Assembly: GCA_001630475.1 (NCBI GenBank)
Contig: KV419408.1
Coordinates: 310,001 to 374,000 of the forward strand
DNA: 64,000 bases
Reading direction: 5' to 3'
Source of the DNA: Sistotremastrum niveocremeum HHB9708
Taxonomy: Eukaryota > Basidiomycota > Agaricomycetes > Sistotremastrales > Sistotremastraceae
The translations under genes were made by a program, and so were the position numbers. Positions 1-11,534 of the stretch are shown piece after piece. The notes under the pieces are model-generated. The model searched no databases and was not told the origin of the DNA. It saw nothing but the letters and a program-made list of their open reading frames with translations. The first letter of the stretch is position 1; the number at the start of each line of letters is the position of its first letter.

Positions 1-2904
1 GAGGCGTTCGTGGGGGTTCCATCGTAGATTGCCTGTGTATGAGCGATGCCCGGCGGAGGACTTTGGGCGTCGAAGGCGGTCCATCAGTTTTATTGACTTG
101 GCCATCCCAGAGGTTTACCAGATCATGGACTGAACTTTGACGACCTTTATGTCTTGGGCGCTTGCTTTCGGAGACTCTAACTGTCTTCTCCAGGTCTTCC
201 GGACCTTCGTCAGGATCACTGGATGAATCTTTAGCATCTGCGATCGACGATACAGAGGCAGATGGTTTCTGAGGGGAAGATTGTGAAGGTTCTGAACCAG
301 AACTAATTTTGCTCTCGGTCGTTGATCGCAAAGACGATAAGAAAGCTGGGCTGTTTGGCACACTACTGTCATCGCCCGTCAACCAATCTCTTGGAGGTAT
401 AGAATCCAATCCTTCCCCTTGTGGTGAAATCCCAGAAGCTATGTTCTCGGACGAAGGGGCCGAAAGCAAAGAATGATCTCGCGTGGTACTCCGGATAGAA
501 ACAGAACTGCGATGCCTCCGCTCCAATGGCGGCCGCGGTGATTGTTCTGCCTTAAGTGGCGCAACAGATCGTTTAACGTTGGGTACCTCGGTGGTTGGAA
601 CTATACGCAAGGCTGCGGGAGCTCGACTCAGGTTGCGCATCGCTGTACCCGTAGTCTGCTGAGAACGAGACTTTGATATGGCAATGGAAGCATCCAGGTG
701 AGTTGGAAACTTCAGGTTACCAGTCATGTGAGGCCGAGGTTTATTCACATCAGAATTGACAACGATTTTGTCAGAGGATGGCCGAGGGGGAAGTTCGGGA
801 GCCGGAGTTTCCAGCGAAGGGGATCGAAAGGCAGTGTCTAGTTCCTCAATAGAAGGGAATCGTTCCTCAGCCCGAAGAGAGACTTGAGATAAGGAACGAG
901 GTTGGGGGGATGGACGAGGTGACGTGGAAGATGTGAGCCCGGGTCCATCAGCAGGAGAAAGTGATGGTCCATAGCTCTTTGATGGTTGCAAGGAGCTTGT
1001 TGGAGTCGAGCCACTGGGATGAATTTTAGGCATAGAAGCAGTTGATGGTTGAAAGGAATCCAAGCCATGAAAGGCATCAGGGCGCGTTGGACTTGGTTCA
1101 GGAATAGGCCGGCTCGTGGCCTTACTTCGGGCTGGCATAAATGAATCCCCAAACCCAGTTGATGATTGTGTCGGTTTCATGGCGCCAAATGCTTCGCCGA
1201 ACGAGTCACCAAGTTCATTGGACTGTTGGAGACTAACAGGCTGACGCGCCGTACTCGAAGCGTACGCAACATAATCACCTTTGGCCACGGTGGACAATCG
1301 TTTGCCTGATGTTGAAGGCTTCACGTTCCAGGCATCGTCCAGACCAACGATCTTCTGGGAGCTGTTATTTCTGGAAGTGGAATTGCCAATTCTTGCCGTT
1401 TCCTGCAATTCTTCGGGACTTTCGTTCGAAGGCAATGAATGGGGCTTGGAGTTGTCAGCCGTATGTGAACTGGTTAATCGTCCCCGACGCATGGGAGTGA
1501 TGGCCTCCAAGACCTTTTGTCTCGCCATCTGACCAGTGTTCTGCGACGACGAGCTCTGCATCGACGAGGATGCTACGGTCAAAGGATTTTTGAGTGATGA
1601 CATTTCCCCGGCAGATGACGACAAGGCATGTTCTGATGGCTTCTGTAAACCTCTGTCAATATTGATTTAGAGAAGCTGTAAAGCGCGCTTGCTCACATAT
1701 TTGAACAAAGATTGTGTGCCGCGCATGCGATGCACCACATTCAGAAGATCAAAGACAGACGGTCGCTGTGAGCCGTGTTCCTTCAACATGGACGCTGGAG
1801 AGCATGTTCTTTAGCCAATTATACGTCGAAGTAACTATCTCTCACCGATCAACGCGTTCATCGCATGTGAGTACACAGGGTAAGGTGGAATCTTGAATTG
1901 TGCGTTCAAGATAGCCAAAGGACCGTGTTCTTCGAATGGTGTCGTATAATAACATAGTTTATAGAGCAATACCCCTAGCGCCCAAATATCTATGCGTTTG
2001 GATTCCAAAATTAAGAGCCCAAATCAACAGAAGACGAGAATCACTGACCGCTCTTTTCATCGACTGGCCTTCTTTGGAAGACATCGACCATCTCCGGCGC
2101 ACGGTATTGGAGAGTGGTATGTCGGTTAAGGTCTGCTTCGAGAGCTTTTAGTTCTGTCAAGGTCGAAGGTGGGTGGGAAAGCACAGCGGTCGCTGAGCCG
2201 AAATCACAGAGTTTGAAGAGTGTTGCAGAGGCTTGCAGGATATTTTCTACCTTGTTGAGAGATCATAAGAATGGATGGACGTTGGGATAGCGTGCCTCAC
2301 CTTGAGATCGCGATGTAGCAGTGCAGGTCGAAGATTGTGCATAGCTGCAACAGCTTCGCATACGTCGCAGAATATTTGCAAGATTTCTGACTCTGTCAAT
2401 CTTTCGCGAAGACGACGATTCATCATGTCAATAATACCGCCGCCAGAGCAGAATTCCATGAGAATGAACACTTCGAACGTCCCATTAGAAAGTCGATTCC
2501 AGGATGCGTCAATCAGGTGCACAATATTGGGGTGGCCACGAAGAATTCGCTAGATGCACGGCATTAGGCTTCAAGAATGAGTGGTCAAGTCGAAGTGTAC
2601 CATAACGTCGACCTCCTTCTGAACTTCTTTCAGCATTGTCTCGTCCGCAACAGCGATTCGTTTTAAGACGTGTCGTGTCGTCCCGAGGACCGGTTGCGCC
2701 GATTGCACCAGATAGACATGAGCATATCCTCCTGAGAAGTTGACATTAACGATGGGCAACCATGGGGGTAATTGAAAGGATGCCTTGGCTCAAATACCGC
2801 TCAACTTGGATCGTGTAAGTATTCACGAGGATGGTTTGTCCGGGTTGTAACATGGCTCCGTTTTGGGCCTGTTGTATATAAGTCTGGGGATGGTGCGCCG
2901 TCAT
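1..2904 (-). CDS. Ark1/Prk1/AAK1-family serine/threonine kinase, 3' end cut by window edge
   Basis: The N-terminal half is a protein kinase of the actin-regulating (Ark/Prk, AAK1/GAK) family, which controls endocytic actin patches in fungi. The spliced reading shows the glycine loop (GGYAHVYLV), an ALK-like VLKRI lysine, MEFCSGGG at the hinge, the catalytic HRDLKVEN, DFG in LCDFGSAT, and RAPEMVD. After about residue 330 comes a long Ser/Pro-rich tail, presumably disordered, with a DLVNLW motif like that in the tails of fungal Ark kinases. Position 2904 was chosen as start because its ATG is in frame and gives a Gln-rich leader ([12 protein letters not shown]); a second in-frame ATG lies at 2853. 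The first intron (2783 down to 2732) needs a GC donor, because the GT choices lose the GGYAHV frame. The gene runs off the left edge. Family call firm, exact paralogue not. Confidence 0.85.
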
Positions 2905-3159
2905 GTGGGCACGACCAGCATGCATCGTTCTAAATGTTTAGAGTGTGGTATAGAGCGAAGCAACAACTCTATCGACGATGAACACGGTCGCGTCTGAGTT
3001 GCCCAGCGAGCGTCACCAAAAAACGGCGTTATCGGTCTATCAACACTAATATAGTTCCAACCATGATAATTTGTATTCCAGTACACACAACAGTACATTT
3101 TCATTATGCACGTACATCCATTCGAATCCAAGAAGCCGTATTAGCAAACTGTGTCGAAA

Positions 3160-4535
3160 TTACCACTCAGAGATGCGTCCGTTCGCATCCAGGACGGTGA
3201 TCCCTCGTGCACCTAAACGTCGCTTCCATTGTCCCATTTCTCCCGCTAGGCCAGTAGCTCTGGCATGAGAGTTCATCGTACTGGGCAGCCACCGGGTCTC
3301 ACGTAATCTGACAAATTTCAGATTTTGCAAATAAGGAAGGACGCGTTCGATCTCCTTCAAGAACGTTGGTGTAGGTTTAGGGACCGAAAGACACTGCAAA
3401 GGATGCAGTTGAGTGATGTGGAGCATAGGGAGCGGATTGGCCAGAGACAGATAAGTGAGATTGGGACAGCTTTGTAAGACCGTGGAGGGCATCTGATGAT
3501 GTGATGGAGGAAATGAAGGCTGAGGATCAAAGCGCAAAGACAGCAGTTTCCCGCCATGATTGGCTAAGATCAGAGGCGCAAGAGAAGCCGGGAACGCTAA
3601 GCTGCCATAGGGGGAAAGAGTGAGGCTACGAAGAGAGGGAAGAGGTGAAGAGGCAAGCGCGAGAAAGAGTCCCGATGAGGAAATGGAGCGCAGGGAAAGC
3701 ACACGAAGGTTGGGGAGATGAAGGTGCTCTACAGTTGGGATGTTCGCTTCCTCTGTGTAGATTTCCATCTCATCATCTGGAACGCCATTTCCGACCAAGT
3801 CGAGATGCTCCAGGTTTGTACAGTTCCTCAAAAGATCGAGGATGGGGTCGTCATATGAACTCAGGTTACCGTCGAGTTCTACGAGAGATGGCGCGTGATC
3901 TCTCATACCACATAAGGTCCTGAGACCCGCGCTATTGGGAGAACCAATGAGACTCTTTATTGTTCTCCTGCTCAGCGAAATCTGGTTTAGTAGAAGAGTC
4001 GATAGGAAAGGAAGGGCTGGGAATAGATTTGCCATGGCATCGTCGATTAAGCTGGCGTCGTGGCCAGATTGACATGGGATCTTTGACAGATCAAGGACAT
4101 GGACCCATCTGCCGGGGGTCGAATAAGGGATACGGTCTAAAGCTCGCGGTTTCCTTTCGCGGCTGTTAATGCGACCGCTAAACTGAATGAATTTATCCAG
4201 GGTACGGATCAGTGGATGAGCAAAGAACAATGGAGTAGCGATGGTCTAAGCACGAATGTCAAGCATACCTCTCAGGAAACAAGAGACGGCGCACGAACAT
4301 TGAACAATTTGTTCACTAGCAAAATATCTCTTTCCCATGCAATGTCCTGGATCAGCGAACGGTCACAAGAGTCGAATGCTACTGCAAGGATGCGATGCCA
4401 TGTCTCTGCAGGCAGTTTCGGAAGTTGTTTAGGCTCCGGCAGAAGAGGAACAAGGATGAATTTGCTCGGAACGAGAGCATAAGGTCTTGGGGTCAGAAGT
4501 ATATCGCTTTCAACAAGCTCGGTAGTACTGCTCAT
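3160..4535 (-). CDS. F-box protein with leucine-rich C-terminal region
   Basis: Two exons. The first carries an F-box-like start (LPAETWHRILAVAFD, then LLVNKLFN). A 53-bp intron (about 4277 to 4225) joins it in frame to TIATPLFFAHPLIRTLDK, the usual sequel in basidiomycete F-box proteins. The rest is a run of irregular leucine-rich segments (for example LEHLDLVGNG, LRVLSLRS, LRSLTLS, LTYLSLANP), which suggests an LRR-type substrate-binding surface. By family such proteins are adaptors of SCF (Skp1-cullin) ubiquitin ligases; the substrate cannot be guessed. The protein ends GRISEW. It lies tail to head behind the kinase gene, with about 255 bp between them. Confidence 0.75.
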
Positions 4536-4651
4536 AGCACTGAGAGGCGACCCATGGCTGGACAGACGTGGCCTTTAGGAGTGTTGTTGTCACGCGAGGT
4601 CACCCGGCCCTGCGCGACTTGAAGTTGGTTGCCTAGTCATAATGGCCCCTC

Positions 4652-5595
4652 ATGGCCGCAGTCCAAGCTATCGACTTCAGCGTTATCAATGCATTCACGA
4701 CCTCAGCGTTTAAAGGGAATCCTGCTGCAGTAGTTGTCCTCCAAAAGGAGTTGCCTACGGATCTTCTCCAATCCATCGCTCGAGAGCTCAACCAGCCGGT
4801 CACTACATTCATAACTCCCCTCCCTGGCAGTGGCGCAGATCCAACCAACTTTTCAGTGCGCTGGTTCGTCCCAAGTCTTGAGCTCCCCTTATGTGGTCAT
4901 GGAACAATTGCGGCCGCGCATTACATATTTTCGAGGTCTGCAGCTGCTTTAGAGGCAGGGAGGCTGGTTTTCCAGACCCGCAGCGGATCTGAAGTCGTCG
5001 TTACAAACACGACGGATGGCAGATATGCTCTTCAGCTTCCGGTCGAGGCGATGCAATCTCTTGATCAATCGTCCGAGATCTCACTGAGGGACATATTCTC
5101 GCGGGCGTTGGGTTGCGATCCCAATCTCATCTTATCTATCAGAGCCGGGACGAATTCGACCAAAACTTTCGTTCTGGTCGAGGTTGATAATAGAGCTGAA
5201 CTCGCAAAATTGGAAGTTGACAAGGCTCTACTCGTGAGTCCCCCGTGACCTAGAAAACCGAGTTCGGGATTGACCTTTCTGGTTTACAGCGAGGAACAGC
5301 TCCTTTTGTCATGAACATCGTGACCAGTTCAACCGACACCGAGGACGTAACGTTCGTGTCTCGGGTCTTTGCGCCTCTCACAGGTGTAGATGAGGATCAT
5401 GTATGCGGCATTGCTCATACTTTGCTTGGCCCGTATTGGTCCGAAAAGAAATCTATTCCCAACGGAGAAGAGTTGGTGGCTAAGCAGGTCAGTCCCCGCG
5501 GGGGTGATCTTGGAGTCGTCTGGGAAGCCGCAAAAAATGTCTGCATTCTGAAGGGCTCAGCTCGACTTGCCTTGAAGGGCACTCTTTACGTGTAA
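4652..5595 (+). CDS. PhzF-family (phenazine biosynthesis-like) protein lacking the catalytic Glu
   Basis: Two exons, 4652-5233 and 5290-5595, split by a 56-bp GTGAGT...CAG intron. The start has the family signature (INAFTTSAFKGNPAAVVVL), followed by LPLCGHGTIAAAH and late in the protein VDEDHVCGIAHTLLGPYW. The fold is that of diaminopimelate-epimerase-like isomerases, and the length of about 295 residues fits the family. In PhzF the acid/base Glu sits in the pattern ARE-N-LSE-TF. Here that stretch reads IARELNQPVTTFI, with Val in place of Glu. The TGSA motif is also altered, to CGIA. The protein may therefore bind a ligand without isomerising it, or use different chemistry. It converges on the aminotransferase gene, 86 bp away; a shared pathway is possible but nothing shows it. 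Confidence 0.85.
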
Positions 5596-5681
5596 TGACC
5601 TTTATTATATATACATGTAATACTGCCTCGGTCAACGGCATCTATGGTCTAAAATACAGGCTCAACTCTATCAGATATATA

Positions 5682-7511
5682 CTATAGGTCGAGTGCACCA
5701 AAAATCTCCTCTACCACATCGACGTAGATGGAAACAATCTTCCGCACCTCTTCACGAGTAACGGTATAAGCAGGAGATAATATGGAATGGTCTCCTTTTT
5801 TCCCTGTCAGGTCTGCACCTCCGGTGAAGCCAAGAATGATAAGACCCTTGGACATGCAACGCTCCTGGACGAGCATGGCCAATTTTTGTGAGCCATATTT
5901 TTTCGAGTATGCACTTTGGAATGTGTCATCCTCAGTGGGTGTCGTGAATTCGATGCCCCAGAACATGCCGCCGCCTCGGATGTCGAAGATGTAGGGTGCA
6001 GCTTTTGAGGGAGGGGCCAATCTCTGGCGAAGCAACGACGCCAAGTATTCTCCCTGCTCTCGGCAGTTTGCTAACAGGTCATCCCGAGCAATTACTTTTT
6101 GCACCGCCAAAGAAGCCGCACACGCTATCGGGGTAGCCTACGGGCCAAGATTCAATAAATGCTGCAATCCAACAAAACGGGAGATAACGAACCTGATAGG
6201 TGTGCCCATGAAGCCAGAAGCCCGACCCGTCACGAATACCGTTGACCACTTTTTTGCTCATGAGGATTGCGCCAATGGATGCGTAACTAATAGCATTCAA
6301 CACCGGGAAAAACCAGGTAAGTGCAAGATAGGCTTACCCTCCGCCTAGACCCTTGGCCACGGCTTGCAGGTCGGGCGCAATACCATCGCCGAAGCTTTCC
6401 CAGGCATGCAATGTTCCCATGCCTGTTCCAATATATCAAATTCTGCAGCGACAGAGAAGAAAAAAAATACTAACGGCCCATGCCACACATCACCTCATCC
6501 AGGACAAACAGGGCTCCATACTTATCGCACACGGATTTCATAGCTTTGAAATAGCCTCTTGGTGCAGGGACAACTCCCGTTGTCGCTCCCACGACAGTTT
6601 CCGCAACAACTTTGCTGGAGAGTCAGTCCGTTTCTTTCCGAGACATAAGCTCTGGAACCTACATGCTGCGACAGTGTGCGGCCCAAGTTCCAAGAATTTT
6701 GCTTCTAATTCCGCTCGTAGGCGCTCTACATATTGCTCTTCGGACTCTTCGGGAAGTTGGAATCTGGCGGCATAGGCGGGCGAGACGTGGTGGAAAACAT
6801 TTGTATCAAGGATGTCGGCATAAGGTAGGCGTCGTGTAGGGTGATAAGCCAGCGAGAGTGTGGTGACAGTGTTTCCATGGAACGACAATTTGCGACCGAT
6901 GAAATTCTTTCGTTCAGGATGGCCGGTTTCGTACCAGTACTGAGATTTCCGATAAGGAATTGCTATAGGAAATTGACTGGATGAATACCTGGCGGGCTGT
7001 CTTTATCACTGCTTCCATCGCTTCGGACCCTGGGTTACGTTCAGTTGGGCGATTAGTAAAAGAATAGAAAAGATATACCTCCTGAGACAATGCCAACCAT
7101 GTCGAAGGCACCTTTGCTGGTGGCTATCAGATAATCGGCCAGGTCTTCGGCTGGCTGATTGGACAGCTGCATATTGTAAACATCTGGATAAGAGTCTTAG
7201 TCTCGCCCAACGAGATTTAGTCTAGAAGTCGACTGACAAGCAACCTTTGCCACTTGCTCCTGGATGGCTCGCACGACATCAGGGTTACCCATGCCGATGC
7301 ATGCAACAGATGCACCGCCAACGCCATCAATGAGAACTCTGCCGTCTTCCAGAGTGATATAGCTGCCTTCAGCAGAAGTAGCAACAGAGGGACGCCATGG
7401 AGTGCGGTGGAGGATGTGGGTTGGTCGGGCAGAGGCAAGGGCGGCAACTTTCAAGGGAAGTTTTGTGTGAGTGCGAGACTCAGTGGGGGCAGATAGAGCA
7501 GTGGGAGCCAT
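5682..7511 (-). CDS. Class III PLP-dependent aminotransferase
   Basis: Read over about seven exons separated by roughly 50-bp introns. Characteristic segments in order: LEDGRVLIDGVGG and VACIGMGNPDVV near the N-terminus, SKGAFDMVGIVSGGSEA (cofactor phosphate site), FIGRKLSFHGNT, FVLDEVMCGMGRMG (the Asp that contacts the pyridine nitrogen), and PDLQAVAKGLGGGY with the Schiff-base lysine. The C-terminal domain has IFDIRGGGMFWGIEF. This is the family of 4-aminobutyrate, ornithine and diaminopelargonate aminotransferases; the closest fungal relatives are annotated as GABA or beta-alanine aminotransferase-like. No mitochondrial leader is obvious, although the first 40 residues are Ala/Thr-rich with few acidic residues. 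Substrate not assigned. Active-site residues look complete. Confidence 0.9.
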
Positions 7512-8006
7512 GACTGTTGATGAAATCGGCGAATGCAGCGAAGCTTTATATGAAGGCAGGCCGGGGAGCCCTTATCGCACGCGATGATTTCGTGCTCAGG
7601 CTGTTTCATAGCTAAGGATCGGACGAAGGCCTCCGAAACACCGGATTAGGTCGAGAGAGGGTCTGTAAGGAATCGAAAGGATGTCCGTGCATTCCCTGCC
7701 AGCACGGCTCCTTGTACGTGTATTGGCTGAATTGAGAGAGCATATCTGCATTAGTGGAGAAATAATTGAGACGCAATGACGTGAAGACACTGAATTAATT
7801 CCGCTTTCACATGTGCGGCCTATACGCAACCAGTACGACAGACCGAGGACAACTGGCGTGTTCATTGCGCAATCGTCTCTAGACGCCGTCAAGTGATGGG
7901 GAAACCAGGGAAGCTCGACGCGTACGAAGGCGCTAGCGCGCTCGCCGAACACTGCACGACTCACTCTCAGAGGCACGTGACCCCTTTCGTCTGGCAATTC
8001 TGGTCA
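7512..8006. promoter_or_regulatory. Divergent intergenic region between aminotransferase and TTI1
   Basis: About 495 bp separate the two divergent start codons, so both 5' untranslated regions and promoters should lie here. A minus-strand open frame crosses it (7596-7997). It has no recognisable motifs and overlaps the expected promoter of both neighbours, so I do not call it a gene. I see no TATA box I would stand by. Confidence 0.4.
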
Positions 8007-11000
8007 ATGACCGCTCCCGACCCAGGCCGCCTATTTTTCCAACAGGTACAGTCCATCGTCGTTCTTTCTGCAGCTCAATTGAACGATATCAATAGCTCAA
8101 AGCGTCGTGTGTCCCTTTGTTGGCCAATGCAGTCGTGACACGTACCAACGCCGCGTCGGTCTCGAAGTATCTCCAATCGTTACATGCAACTCTCCAGACT
8201 GTCCCCACCTCAGTGGCTCTGAGCCCATCTCAGATCTCCTATGTATTCTATCCAATATCAGAGGTCCTCCGTCGGAACTCGTTCGAAACTGTCCCCGAAA
8301 GCGTCTTGGAAGGCGTATTTCTCGTTCTCGCCATCTTGACCGACCATTGGTGGTGGACCTGCGAAGATGCAATCTGGGAGCAATTACTAATGCTCTGCGG
8401 AAGCATACTACTCACTCCAGAGCCGCATTCGACCCCTCACGCCAAAGGGAGCATTCCTGAGAGATCCGATGAAACGAAACATGCGGCGACATTGTGTCTA
8501 TTGGCCTTACTTCGAAAGCGAGATAACCCCTCCGATCTCGAGAGATGGGACCGTTCACCCGAAGAGGCGAATCAGCGTTTTCAGGATTGTCAAAAACGTG
8601 CTCAATTGCCCAAGTCTATCCCTATCATCGGTCGCATGCTCGACAGTTCACTCCCGGGATGTTCCTCGAAAGATCCCGTTTTCCAAAAGAGCTCGCTTCG
8701 GCTCGTCCATCTCCTCGTTCGATTCTACCTTCGTCCTGAGTACTATCCGGCAGTTCTGCCGGGTGTTTCCAGCATCATGGTCAATGTTGCATTGGGTCGC
8801 GGTTCTCAGAAGAACTGGGTCAATGGCGACATAGTAACGCCTGCCCTGGAAATTCTCCAGGAGATCATTGTCAATGCCATCGGAGACGATGTGTGTATTC
8901 GTGAAGGAGCCGTCAAGCATGCCGTGAAATTGGAAGATCTGGCTGAACTGACTCCGAGGGACGTCGACTCTCAGGGCATTGAACATGCCATAGTAACGGA
9001 GGCGTCATCGGCTCAGCGCGCGACCCTGCGTACGCCCTCGTGGCATCGAGGGACCTCGACCCAGGTCCATATTGCCTTGAATGCTCTCACTCCTCTGGTG
9101 AAACATCCAAATCTAAACGTCCTACTGGCGTTGAGTTCTTTGGCTGCGTCCCTCATCGAGAAAACCTTCGTAACTCTTCCCGATAGCCAGCCGTTGCTTC
9201 TATCGTTTCTTTTGACGTTGGCAGTGGATCCTTCCCTTAGTGTTTCATCCGGAGCGCGCCATCATCTCAATGTTCTGCTCAAGCCACCAGTTGCAGCACG
9301 GTTTTCACTCACACAGACGTTGTTACACAATACTCGTGACAACCTCTCATTGATGCCACGGCTCATCATCAGGCGATCAGATAGTCACATCGAGCATGTT
9401 GCTCATCAGATTGAGGCTTTGTGTTTACTGGCTCAGGGTGTAGATGGGTTGGAGGCCGTCAAGGCTGGCGTTGGACTTCTTCTGGGGCCTAGTGGTGGCA
9501 TCGAGAAATGGGGTTGGAACCTTCTGAACGCATTGCATTTCCGCACGCTGCCGATTATCGCAGTCCCTGTCAATAACATGCTCCAGTATGAGGGAGTTCA
9601 AACGCCGGTCTTGTTTCCACCATTTCAGCTGGATCATACCAGCTCATCCACTACGCTGAACTCTCTCGCATCCATGCTTCGTGGCCTTGGCTCGGCTGGT
9701 GGCACTAACTGCCTATACTCCGTAGAGTGGCTCATTCGCCTAGCACGCAACGGACGTGGCACAAGAGAAGTGTCTGCGATATGGTGCGCAGCCCGGATCT
9801 TTGAAGGCATCGCGAACGCATCCCTGGACGTAGATGACCGTGAAGCTGGTTTCAAGCAGGAGCGGCAGGTCCAGGCTGTAGCCAAATGGATTGCAAAAAC
9901 CATAGCTGAAATGTGGGATTTGCCAGACGATGAGCCCGCTGACCCCGATGTACCCTCACAAACGGAGGGTGAAGACTCAATCATCGTGGAACACAGCAAA
10001 GGAGTCGAGAGCCTCATCACGAAACTTGACTCGGCCTCGTGGTCTGATAAGCAGCGCACGTCATCCATGCTAGATCAGGAGCAACCCGTGTTGTGGCGTG
10101 CCTTGTGCCTCCATCTTCTGACATTGTCATCTTGTGTACTCGGCGCGCGTTTCACGGGTCTCTTTCTTCAAACCCTCTATCCATTACTCAACTCTCTTGT
10201 TTCTCTCTCACCATTTCTTCGTTCAACGGGCCATGCAGCAATCGATCGCATTGCTCATAACTCATCTTATGCTTCAATAGCTAACCTTCTTCTCGCTAAC
10301 TTCGACTATGCTTTAGACGTTGCGTCCAGAAGACTAACTCGAAGAAACCTTGACCTCTCAGCCACAGAAATTCTTTGTCTCTTAGTGCGGCTTGTGGGCA
10401 AGGACATCGTACATCGAGCGAGTGATATTGTCGAGGAATGTTTCGATCGGCTAGATGACTTCCATGGCTACGATGCGGTCGTGGAGGGCCTCATCCAGGT
10501 CCTCGCCGAAGTGATCAATGCCATACACACAGATTCTGACGAAATTCCCGAGGAGCGGAAGGCATCACGTCAGGCCAAAAAATTGTCTGTATCTGAGCGT
10601 CGCAGTGCCTTTACAGCTTGGCTGGGAGAGAAACATATGCCTCCTGACGAAGTGGAACAACCTTCCGAATCGCATCCGAGAACGGATTGGGGCACTCTGA
10701 ACGAAGATGCTGAGAACGAACAGCATCCTACAAACGCAAGCGCTGATGACGGACCTCCCAAGCTGACTCCACTTCAGAGTCTCATCTCGCAGATAACTAC
10801 TCGATCATTGCCTTTCCTCACCCATCAATCTGCCTTCATTCGGGCACAGATATTGAACTTGCTAGGAACTGCGGGAGAGTATCTTCCGGATGTCAGCCTC
10901 CTTTCGTCCGTGCACAAAGCCTGGCCCTTCGTTCTCAATCGTTTGTCGGATCCTGAGCCCTTTGTCGTCGCTGCCGCGGCTTCCTATATCGAATCGTTAT

Positions 11001-11524
11001 CAAGAGTAGCGGGCGATTTTATCGTCAGACGATTATGGGAAGACGTATGGCCCCGATTCCAGAACTTGTTGAAGAAACTTGACAAGGCCGATGCGGAGTC
11101 CGCCTTGACACGCCGTGGGCCTCAAGGTGGACTGCTGGGGACGCAGTCGGCTTATACAACTTCACATCGACTTTATGTTGCCATCCTGAAGACAATGACG
11201 ATGTCTTCAAGAGAAGCAACCATTCCAGACACGAATGCTTGGGAGGTCATCCTGGCGTTCCGTAGGTTCTTAAATAAATACAATCATGAAAAACTGCAAG
11301 TTCAGGCGAGGCAGCTCTACAACGTTTTGTGGCAGAACAACGAGGATGCGGTCTGGTTGGCCTTGTGTTCTACGATCGGGAAAGATGTTTCTACGGGAAG
11401 GACTGTCCCCGATGAAGAGTTCGAGTCACTCCGCTTTCTTAGGGAGACTTGGGACATTCAGGAAAATGTACAATTGATATTAGCAGGCGGCGATCACTAT
11501 TTAGATAGATCCACGGCGGAATAA
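8007..11524 (+). CDS. TTI1: TELO2-interacting protein 1 (TTI1) homologue
   Basis: A HEAT-repeat protein of about 1,150 residues, the usual size for Tti1. With Tel2 and Tti2 it forms the TTT complex, which helps Hsp90 mature the PIKK kinases (TOR, ATM, ATR). The start was set by splicing: exon 1 (8007-8045, 13 codons, ends GRLFFQQ) joins after a 50-bp intron to LKASCVPLLANAV, matching the conserved Tti1 N-terminus that reads like LRPVCVxLL. The remainder is one exon with helical repeats throughout. An acidic, low-complexity patch lies near residues 870-900. The Tti1-typical block RLSDPEPFVVAAAASYIE and FIVRRLWEDVWPRF lies near the C-terminus. The stop is only ten bases from the stop of the convergent dCMP deaminase gene. 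Confidence 0.88.
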
Positions 11525-11534
11525 TAGAAACCGA

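Noticed and set aside
4652-7511. PhzF plus aminotransferase as a biosynthetic cluster
   Set aside because: No synthase, transporter or regulator is near, and the neighbours are an F-box gene and TTI1; adjacency alone is weak.
7596-7997. 133-codon minus-strand open frame between aminotransferase and TTI1
   Set aside because: It fills the only promoter space of two divergent genes and shows no recognisable motif or intron structure.
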